A DNA stretch of 64,000 nt from Panopea generosa (lineage: Eukaryota; Mollusca; Bivalvia; Adapedonta; Hiatellidae), in NCBI GenBank assembly GCA_029582155.1, contig CM055898.1:36455455-36519454 (forward strand). Reading direction: 5' to 3'. The position numbers were made by a program, and so were the translations under genes. Position 1 is the first letter of the stretch. Each line of letters begins with the position of its first letter. The notes below the pieces were generated by a model, which searched no databases, was not told the DNA's origin, and saw only the letters and a program-made list of their open reading frames with translations. This document shows positions 1-11,300 of this stretch, in pieces.

Positions 1-382
1 GTATATATGAGCACTATGAGTACTATATAACTGTTGTAAGCATATGATGAAGGCTGCAGGTGCTGGAGAGCGAGAGCATACTTGGTTAAATAACATATTT
101 ATATGAGCACTATGAGTACTGTATAACTGTTGTAAGCATGTGATGATAGCTGCAGGTGCTAGAGAGAGAGCACACTTGGTCAAATAACGTATTTATATGA
201 GCACTATGAGTAATGTATAACTGTTGTAAGCATGTGATGATAGCTGCAGGTGCTAGAGAGAGAGCACACTTGGTCAAATAACGTATTTATATGAGCACTA
301 TGGGTACTGTTTAACTATTGTAAGCATGTGATGAAAGCTGCAGGTGCTAGAGAGTGAGAACACACTTGGTCAAATAACGTAA
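1..382. repeat. 95-bp tandem repeat, four copies
   Basis: Four head-to-tail copies of a 94-96 bp unit are visible. The landmark GAGCACTATGAGTA recurs at about 9, 105, 199 and 293, and each unit contains AACTGTTGTAAGCAT and GCTGCAGGTGCT. Copies 2 and 3 are almost identical. The array probably continues off the left edge. It sits downstream of exon 4 of the minus-strand gene, so it is probably intronic. Confidence 0.85.
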
Positions 383-495
383 TATAGACCGAAAATTTCA
401 ATGAGTGACCCTTTTCTCGTAGATTCTAATCTCTTCATAACTTAATATATTCAATGTATTATAACAGACATGGTATTAAATGTAAAGAAGCCTAC

Positions 496-2187
496 CTGCG
501 CCCTCATCGTTGACGAGTCTTGTCAGCGAAGCAGTTACGATGGCTTCGGCAAGACCTGCAAAGTATGAATATATGTTAAAGCACAAATGTATAACTTCTT
601 GCGTGTACATCTGAAAATACTCATGATATTGGTAAAATAGTTTTGCTATATTTTTATATTAAATCACCACATCGCAGTTTGCAAGGGGAGGGAGATAAAA
701 CTATAAAAAACTACACCAGAGTTTAATGCTCAACTTGGGATTCAGACTTTGAACCTAAAAGAAGAATCAAGCAATATTCAATTAACAAGCTTATATACTG
801 ATCCACTTATGTTATTTTGTTGTTGTTTTTCACACTGACAATTGGACAATTAGATACAATGTTAAATTATCATTTTGATTTATTAAAACATGACAACGAT
901 AACAATATAACGTAATTCCATTGATTAATAACAGTTACAATTAGGTAGCTATAAAATCAAATGTCACATGATGAATGCACCAATACCGAGAATGGCTGCA
1001 CTGTGCCCTAAAGACTGCAGTACACCAACAATGCATGAAATTGGTGTAATACAAAAGTTTCAAAAGCAATCAAGTGATTAGGTCTTGTACGAAAAGTTTG
1101 TACGAAATATGCTTTTTTAATGGCAGACTGAAGTGAGTTTGATATTCGTCTTTCGATATTCGGTATTAAACACGAATCTAACCCTGACTCTTACCTCCAA
1201 TTTGAAAAGTTGCGCCTTTAAATATCAAAAGACGAAAAACGAATATCAAGCTAACTTCTAACTGCTCATTATATGTCGGAACGACAAAAACAACCTCGTG
1301 CTGGGTACCACATAAATCACGGCTTGTATTATGTTCAAATAAAACGTCAGTTGACGTTGTTTCCTGTTTGCGGGTTTCACTTTACAAAATCACTGACATT
1401 GAATATCAAACTAAGTTTAAAAGCAATAGCAAATTCCTTATGACAAGCGCCATGTTTTTTACCATGTGATTACGGCGTTTCATAGGGCAACGCTCACACA
1501 CTATTACAAAGTATGAATATTAGACCGTTCCAAGAGGAAATGAATACATACCTCATATATCCGGGAGACTTACGATATAAAACTAAAATCTGTATAAATT
1601 GTAGTGAATAATAAAAAGTGCTATCTGAAATAAAGTACTGTAATAAAAAGCAATGACGAATTCCTTATGAAAAGGGACATGTTTTGTCACGTGATTATGA
1701 CGTCCCGCACTCAATGTCTACCTAACCTAAAAGAAATTAATACATACCTCATATATCCAGAATATCTACAATAACTAAAACTTGTATTAGTTTCATTTAT
1801 TCATAATGATATCCAAAATATGTAAAACAACTGTACATTATGTGTAATGATACATTATAGTATTATATTATAATCATTATATTAATATTATTATATTGCA
1901 ATATACGGGATTCGAACCCACAGTCCATACGGCGTCAGCGCCTAGCAAATGTTATAATATATGGTGAAAAGTTATACATGCTTTAATGACTTACACATGT
2001 TCAAACCTGCACCAACCATTCCTACTTTTTCTAAAGTAAACTTCAATGACACAATGTCTATTAAAATGAATATAAGCATATGATGCATTTTCACCCTTTA
2101 TTTAACCATTGCTTCAAGGAACTAATCTCTTGTCGTATTACATGTGGAAATGTCAGCATATTCAAACAAAACATAAACATATTATTA

Positions 2188-2240
<53 letters not shown>

Positions 2241-2245
2241 CAGTT

Positions 2246-2318
<73 letters not shown>

Positions 2319-2322
2319 AAGA

Positions 2323-2374
<52 letters not shown>

Positions 2375-5300
2375 TTAATATCATTATTATTATTATTATT
2401 ATTATTTTTATTTTTTTTTATTATTATCAGATATATTGAACATATTCAGGAACAGTTTCTACAATAATCAGGAACGACAACCTACATGAGAGGACGCTGG
2501 AGGTCAAGGAGATGTTGGAATATGTTCCGGTCGGTTCCACAGGTGCTGTTTCCGGTACAGTGACAGGTTCGGTGGCAGCTGCTGTTTCCGGAACATCGGC
2601 TGCTTCAGTTGCCTGTTTTGTTTCCGGTACATTGGCTGCTTTTGTTGCCTGTTCTGCTTCTGGAACAGTGGCTGGGTCAGTTGCCTGTACTGCTTCTGGT
2701 ACGATGGCACTTTCCCTGTCTTCTGTAACCGTTATAGACAAATTGAACGAAGGAAATTAGTTATATACTGAATATATGCGGTTTGAAGTTTGTATGGTGT
2801 TGGCAATTCAAGCGGGAAGCCGCGGGTTTCATCCAAAACACCATTGATTCCTTCGCGTTCAACACCTAGGACACGGTCTTAGAGAGCAATTTAAAATGGC
2901 TTTGAGTTTACAAAGCAATCAAGCTAAACAATAGCACGAATGTTGTTGTTTTTTTGTTGTTGATGCTTTTGCTGTTGTTTTTTTATATGACATATCCCGT
3001 TTCAATGGTGGATTATTTGCCTATGAATCTGAGTAGAACAATCGTCCTTCCGCCAATAACTAGCAAACTTTCTCACATAAGTCTTAGTCTTAGATCAGTT
3101 GTCCACGGAGGACCTTTAACATGTATCTTGTGTTGATATAGTTTTATCTGATATAGATGTATCTGATATTGTGTTGATATAGTCTTGTCTGATATACATG
3201 AATCCGATATTGTGTTGATATAGTTTTATCTGATATACATGTATCCGATATTGTGTTGATATAGTTTTCTCTGATATACATGTATCCGATATTGTGTTGG
3301 TATAGTTTTCTCTGATATACATGTATCCGATATTGTGTTGGTATAGTTTTATCTGATATAGGTGTATCTGATATTGTGTAAGTATTGTTGTCTGATATAT
3401 ATGAATATGTTATTGTTTTAGTAAAGTTTTATCTGATATAGATATAACTACCATTGTGTTAATATAAAAAGTTTTATCTGATACACATGCATCTGGTTTT
3501 GTTTCGTAAAAATATTTTCATTTTGTGAAAAAAATCAATATACAAGTTATGATTTCGAAATACATATATATAAGTATCCAAGAGGTTCGCTTCTTTGGTG
3601 AGTTGCTGCATAAGTAGTTGTCACAGCATTTACTAATAAGTACCAACCTCTGTATTACCTGTCACAGCATTACCTAATAAGTAATAAACTCTGTATTACT
3701 TGTCACAGCATTGACTAAAAAGAAACACACTCTGTATTACCTGTCACATCATTTACTAATAAGTAACAAACTCTGTATTACCTGTCACAGCATTGACTAA
3801 AAAGAAACACACTCTGTATTACCTGTCACATCATTTACTAATAAGTAACAAACTCTATATTACCTGTCAACGAATTTACTATTAAGTAACAAACTTTGTA
3901 TTACCTGTCACAGCATTAACTAATAAGAAACAAACTCTGTATTACCTGTCACAGCATTGACTAATAAGTAACAAACTCTGTATTACCTGTCACAGCATTT
4001 ACTAATAAGAAACAAACTATGTATTACCTGTAACAGCATTTACCAATAAGTAACAAACTTTGTATAACCTGTCACAGCATTAACTAATAAGTAACAAACT
4101 CTGTATTACCTATCAGTCACAGCATTGACTAATAAGTAACAAACTCTGTATTACCTGTCACAGCATTAACTAATAAGTAACAAACTCTGTATTACCTGTC
4201 AGTCACAGCATTTACTAATAAGTAACATACTCTGTTTTACCTGTCACAGAATTTACTAATAAGCAACAAACTCTGTTTTACCTGTCACAGCATTTAGTAA
4301 GACGTAACAAACTATGTATTACCTGTCACAACATTTACTAATAAGTAACACACTCTGTATTACCTGTCACAGCATTTACTAATAAGTAACAAACTATGCA
4401 TTACCTGTCACAACGTTTACTTATAAGTAACAAACTCTGTATTACCTGTCACAACATTTACTAATAAATAACAAACTATGCATTACCTGTCACAACGTTT
4501 ACTTATAAGTAACAAACTATGTATTACCTGTCACAACATTTACTAATGATTAACAAACTATGCATTACCTGTCACAGCATTTACTAATAAGTAACAAACG
4601 TTGCATTACCTGTCACAACATTTACTTATAAGTAACATACTATGTAATACCTGTCACAGCATTTACTAATAAGTAACAAACTCTGTAATACCTGTCACAA
4701 CATTTATTTATAAGAAACAAACTCTGTATTACCTGTGGCTACTGCCGGCTGATCGTCATCATGGTCAACTTTGCTGCTTCGCCTCCCGAAACAGCTTCGA
4801 AACGCCTTTCTAACCGAAGAACACTGAAATTAACAAAACAATTAAACATGGCTTAATAGTTTAAAGGGCATGGCAAATTTGGATACATTTCCACTTAGAT
4901 AAATTTCTGAAAATACTATATGAAAAAAAAAAAGATTTTATGAAGATCTTGATGTCATTTTTCAATTTCAGAAAGAGTACTTCTTCAGTTAACATTTCAA
5001 AATCACAATATCTTGTACATTTATGATTATTTAATGCATCAATTTGTAAAGTTTTGCATTTCTTCTTCAGGTTTCCGACAATCCTTTAAAACTTTTAAGA
5101 TCATTTGCCTTAGTAATTTTGGTGTATATGAAAAGAGATAAAACAGTGATTTAGCGTATTAGGTTTAAAACTGTGTATACTGTGTATGCTAACCCGCCAC
5201 CTTTTTATGTATTTTCTCAAAAACATTGAAGCATTTTAATCAAAACTTGGACTTGAATAAGAAAGCACATATAGGTTATGTAAAAGGAATGATCATTGTC

Positions 5301-8300
5301 TGTTAATGTCGTGTACAAGTTTGAATAACTCTACTCAATATTTTACGGACAAATTGAAAATACAAAAGCGGCTGGTTAGCTGTTCCGTTCAGTATACAGT
5401 TTGGAAACTAATTGATAAACTGTTTGAAAGCCTCCACTGTGGCGACTTGTGTGAATGATGTTGACACTCTTATTCTTTCATGTTTGTAACGAATTCCGCT
5501 GATTTATTGCTCGAAGATAAAAAAAATGTATAGAAAAGTATTGTGCGTTTGTGTATGTTTATAACCTTGAATGCTGGTCTGCCTGTTTCTTGTGTCAAGA
5601 CAACACAGAACATGTTGATGTTATATAACGACTAAGTGGTTTATGATTTTATAGAACTATGTTTGTATTGTGTTGTGGTATATGTTTGTATTGTGTTGAA
5701 GGATATGTTTGTATTGTGTTGTGGTATATGTTTGTATTGTGTTGAAGGATATGTTTGTATTGTGTTGTGGTATATGTTTGTATTGTGTTGTGGTATATGT
5801 TTGTATTGTGTTGTGGTATTTGTGTTGTGGTATATGTTTGTATTGTGTTGTGGTATATGTTTGTATTGTGTTGTGGTATATGTTTGTATTGTGTTGTATT
5901 ATATATTTGTATTGTGTTGTGGTATATGTTTGTATTGTGCTGTGGTATATGTTTGCATTGTGTTATGGTATATGTTTGTATTGTACTGCGATATATGTTT
6001 ATAATGTGTTGTGGTATATGTTTGTATTGTGTTGGGGTATATGTTTGTATTGGGATGTGTTATATGTTTATAGTGTGTTGTGGTATATCTTTGTTTTGTG
6101 TTGGGGTATATGTTTGTATTGTGTTGAGGTATATGTTTGTATTGTGTTGGGGTTTATGTTTGTATTATGTTGTGGTATATGTTTGTATTGTGTTGGGGTA
6201 TATGTTTGTATTGCGTTGTGGTATATGTTTGTATTTTGTTGGGCTTTATTTTTGTATTATGTTGAGGTATATGTTTGTATTGTGTTGGGGTATATGTTTG
6301 TATTGTGTTGTGTTATATGTTTATAATGTGTTGCGGTATATGTTTGTATTATGTTTGGGTATATGTTTGTATTGTGTTGAAGTATATGTTTGTATTGTGT
6401 TTGGGTATATGTTTGTATTGTGTTGAGGTATATGTTTGTATTATGTTGTATTGGTATATGTCTGTATCGTGATGTGGTATATGTTTGTATTGTGTTGTGT
6501 TATATGTTTATAATGTGTTGTGGTATAGGTTTGTATTGTGTTGGGGTTTATGTATGTATTTTGTTGTGGTATATGTCTGTATCGTGTTAGGTTTTATGTT
6601 TGTATTGTGTTGTGTTATATGTTTATAATGTGTTGTGGTATATATTTGTATTGTGTTTGGGTTTATGTATGTATTTTGTTGTAGTATATGTTTGTATTGT
6701 GTTGTAGTATATGTTTGTAATGTGTTGGGGTATATGCTTGTTTTGTGAGGTATATGTTTGTATTGTTCTGTGGTATATGTGTGCATGGTGCTAGGGTATA
6801 TGTTTGTATGGTTTATATTTGTATTGTGTTGTTGTATATGTGTGTATTGTGTTGTGGTATATGTTTGTATTATATTGGGGTATATGGTTGCTTTGTATTG
6901 GGAAATATGTATGTTTGGTGTTGGGGTATATGTTTGCATGGTATATGTTTGTATTGCGCTGTGGTATATGTTTGCATTGTGTTTGGGTATATATTTGTAT
7001 TGTGTTGGGGTATATGTTTGTACTGTACTAGGGTATATGTTTGTATTTTGTTGTGATATATGTTTGTATTGTGTTGAAGGATATGTTTGTATTGTGTTGT
7101 GGTATATGTTTGTATTGTGTTGTGGTTTATGTTTGTATTGTGTTGTGGTATTTGTGTTGTGGTATATGTTTGTATTGTGTTGTGGTTTATGTTTGTATTG
7201 TGTTGTGGTATATGTTTGTATTTTGTTGTGGTATATATTTGTATTGTGTTGTGGTATATGTTTGTATTGTGCTGTGGTATATGTTTGCATTGTGTTATGG
7301 TATATGTTTTTATTGTACTGCGATATATGTTTATAATGTGTTGTGGTATATGTTTGTATTGTGATATGTTATATGTTTATAGCGTGTTGTGGTATATCTT
7401 TGTTTTGTGTTGGGGTATATGTTTGTATTGTGTTGAGGTATATGTTTGTATTGTGTTGGGGTTTATGTTTGTATTATGTTGTGGTATATGTTTGTATTGT
7501 ATTGGGGTATATGTTTGTATTGTGTTGTGTTATATGTTTATAATGTGTTGTGGTATATGTTTGTATTTTGTTGGGCTTTATGTTTGTATTATGTTGAGGT
7601 ATATGTTTGTATTGTGTTGGGGTATATGTTTGTATTGTGTTGTGTTATATGTTTATAATGTGTTGCGGTATATGTTTGTATTGTGTTTGGGTATATGTTT
7701 GTATTGTGTTGAGGTATATGTTTGTATTGTGTTTGGGTATATGTTTGTATTGTGTTGAGGTATATGTTTGTATTATGTTGTATTGGTATATGTCTGTATC
7801 GTACTGTGGTATATGTTTGTATTGTGTTGTGTTATATGTTTATAATGTGTTGTGGTATAGGTTTGTATTGTGTTGTGGTTTATGTATGTATTTTGTTGTG
7901 GTATATGTCTGTATCGTGTTAGGTTTTATGTTTGTATTGTGTTGTGTTATATGTTTATAATGTGTTGTGGTATATGTTTGTACTGTGTTAGGTTTTATGT
8001 TTGTATTGTGTTGTGTTATATGTTTATAATGTGTTGTGCTATATGTTTGTATTGTGTTGGGGTTTATGTATGTATTTTGTTGTAGTATATGTTTGTATTG
8101 TGTTGTAGTATATGTTTGTAATGTGTTGGGGTATATGCTTGTTTTGTGAGGTATATGTTTGTATTGTTCTGTGGTATATGTGTGCATGGTGTTAGGGTAT
8201 ATGTTTGTATGGTTTATATTTGTTATTGTATATGTGTGTATTGTGTTGTGGTATATGTTTGTATTATATTGGGGTATATGGTTGCTTTGTATTGGGGAAT

Positions 8301-11300
8301 ATGTATGTTTGGTTTTGGGGTATATGTTTGCATGGTATATGTTTGTATTGCGCTGTGGTTTATGTTTGCATTGTGTTTGGGTATATATTTGTATTGTGTT
8401 GGGGTATATGTCTGTACTGTGCTAGGGTATATGTTTGTATTTTGTTGTTGTATATGTTTGTATTGTATTGTGGTATATGTTTGCATGCTGTTGGTGTATA
8501 TGATTGTATTGTGTTGTGGTATATGTTTATATTGTGTTGTGGTAAATGTTTGTATTGTGTTGTATTGCGCTGTAGTATATATTTGTATTGTGTTGTGGTA
8601 TATGTTTGTATTGTGCTGTAGTATATGTTTGAATTGTGCTGTGGTAAATGTTTGTATTGTGTTGCGGTATATGTTTGTATTGTGCTATGGTATATGTTTG
8701 TATTGTGCTGTGGTAAATGTTTGTATTGTGTTGTGGTATATGTTTGTATTGAGTTGTGGTATATGTTTGTATTGGGTTGGGGTATATGTTTGTATTTTGC
8801 TGGGGTATATGTTTGTATTGTGCTGCGATATATGTTTGTATTGTGTCGTGGTATATGTTTGTATTGTGTTGGGGTATATGTATGTATTTTTTCATGGGGT
8901 ATATGTTTGTATTGTGTTGGGGTATATGTTTATTTTGTGTTGTGGTATATGTTTATATTGTGTTGGGGTATATGTTTGTATTTTGTTGTGGTATATGTTT
9001 GTATGGTGTTGGGGTATATCTTTGTATTGTGTTGTTGTATATGTTTGTATTGTGTTAGGGTATATGTTTGTATTGTGATGTGGTATATGTTTGTATTGTT
9101 CTGTGATATATGTTTGCATTGTGTTGTGGTATATGTTTGTATTGTGTTGTGGTATATGTTTGTATTGTGTTGGGGTATATGTTTGTATTGTGTTATGGTA
9201 TAGGTTTGTATTGTGTTGAGGAATGTTTGTACGGTGTTGGGGTATATATTTGTATTGTGTTGAGGTATGTTTGTATTGTGTTGGGGTATATATTTGTATT
9301 GTGTTGTGGTATATGTTTGTATTGTGTTGATGTATATGTATGTATTGTGTTGTGGTATATGTTTGTATTATGTTGTATTGGTTTATGTATGTATTTTGCT
9401 GTGGTATATGTTTGTATTGTCTAGTGATATATGTTTGTATGGTGTTAGGGTTTATGTTTCTTTTGTGAGGTATATGTTTGTATTGTGTTGGTGTATATTT
9501 TTGTATTATATTGTGGTATATTTTTGTATTGTAATGTGGTTTATGTTTATATTGTGCTGTGGTATATGTTTGTATTGTGCTGTGGTTTATGTTTGTATTG
9601 TGCTGTGATATATGTTTGTATTGTGGTATATGTTTTTATTGTGTTGTGGTATATGTTTGTATTGTGTTGTGGTATATGTTTATTTTGTGTTGTGGTATAT
9701 GTTTGTATTGTGTCAGTGTATATGTTTGTATTGTGTTGTATTGGTTTATGTATGTATTTTGCTGTGGTATATGTTTTTATTGTCTTGTGATATATGTTTA
9801 TATTGTGTAAGAGTATATGTTTCTTTTGTGAGGTATATGTTTTTATTGTATTGTGGTATATGTTTGTATTGTGTTGGTGTATATTTTTGTATTATATTGT
9901 GGTATATTTTTGTATTATAATGTGGTTTATGTTTATATTGTGCTGCGGTATATGTTTGTATTGTGCTGTGGTTTATGTTTGTATTGTACTGTGATATATG
10001 TTTGTATTGTGGTATATGTTTTTATTGTGTTGTGGTATATGTTTGTATTGTGTTGTGGTATATGTTTATTTTGTGTTGTGGTATATGTTTGTTTTGTGTT
10101 GAGGTATATGTTTGTACTGCATCAGGCTGCGCAACGTTGTACGGGTACCTTTTTTATATTGCGTTTGTTTGAAATGCAGGTGGGGTCCCAAACTGTTGAT
10201 GCTTTACACAGTATTTAATTATGTTTTCGTTTTAAGTTCAACCACCAAATTTGACCACCCCGTGGTAGGTGCTTGAGGGTCGCGGTAGGCCATCCTTCTA
10301 ACGGAGTTTGTTGGTTCTGAGTTTAAGTCCCTGTAGTATGGGGACAATTGGTCTATTTATATATAGCATTCTACTGAAGGTGTCACTAACATTTAATCCA
10401 TCTATAATGGGAGTCTGCAATAAACAGTCTATATAATGTCTATATATACTCTGTGTGTATGGAGGTGAAGGGGGAGGGCTGTGGGAGTCTAAAAAGTGTA
10501 TACTATGGTCCAAGTTCAACAGTAGCCTATATACTTCTCCCTTTGGTTAAACACATTATTTATTTTTAACTTTTAACTGCACTGTACAAATACTCTTTTA
10601 GACAATTCATTTACACAGGCGTTTTTGCATGACATATGCTGGTACGAGTATACACTTATACTGGTGAAGTACCATTAAGAAAGAAAGAAGAAGAAGAAGA
10701 AGAAGAAGAAGAGAAGAAGGAGAAGAAAAAAATCTAATTTTATAAATAAATAAGCAAGTAAGTTCTATACAGCAAACGTTGCTACGACTTCAATTATAAG
10801 TGACGTCATAGTGTTTGGTGACCAATAAAAGCATCTGAAACTTATCAACGTCATGTGATCGGGTCCCGTGATAGCAACCGCACCAATTCAAAACAAATTC
10901 AAAATCCTGGGACCGGTTTCTATAAACATTTGAAGGAAAATCTAAGTTTAGAAACTGTGGCCAGGCGATGTATCCTTTTACTGATCATTTATCATTGGCG
11001 GATCGAGATGGAAGGGGTCTATGTGTATGTTTGCTAAATATAAACGCATATGTTTCCAGTGGCGTAACTTCTTACAGGCACTGTATGCACGTTTCCACAC
11101 TATTATCTGAGAAATCGAAAAAATAAAAATGCCAAATAATGCAATCAAGTCTGACCGCAATCAAGTCTTACCTTTATTGAAGTGAACAAACCTTAAAACA
11201 TTACATTTATTTGGTGATAAAACTGAATTCAAGGTTAATATTAAGGATAACTAGGCCCCTAAAATAAGAAATATACGTCCAACAGACACCTATGACAGTC

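Larger units (their letters stand above)
556..2184. other. Intron 3 of the AKAP-like gene, no exon seen
   Basis: The region between exons 4 and 3 of the minus-strand gene is AT-rich. It holds a Tc1-like remnant, a small inverted repeat, a diverged tandem duplication and a tRNA-like SINE remnant, each listed separately. I see no further coding exon with consistent splice phases. Confidence 0.5.

Noticed and set aside
2080-2439. Poly-Ser/poly-Ile and poly-Leu open frames
   Set aside because: Products of the ATT/AGT microsatellite.
3590-4735. CRISPR-like regularly spaced repeat
   Set aside because: The units are contiguous 41-bp copies with no unique spacers, and the genome is eukaryotic; this is a minisatellite.
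5636-9994. Dozens of overlapping open frames encoding Cys/Tyr/Val-rich repeat proteins
   Set aside because: They follow from a 23-bp repeat without stops; all frames are open and they have no start, splice or conservation logic.
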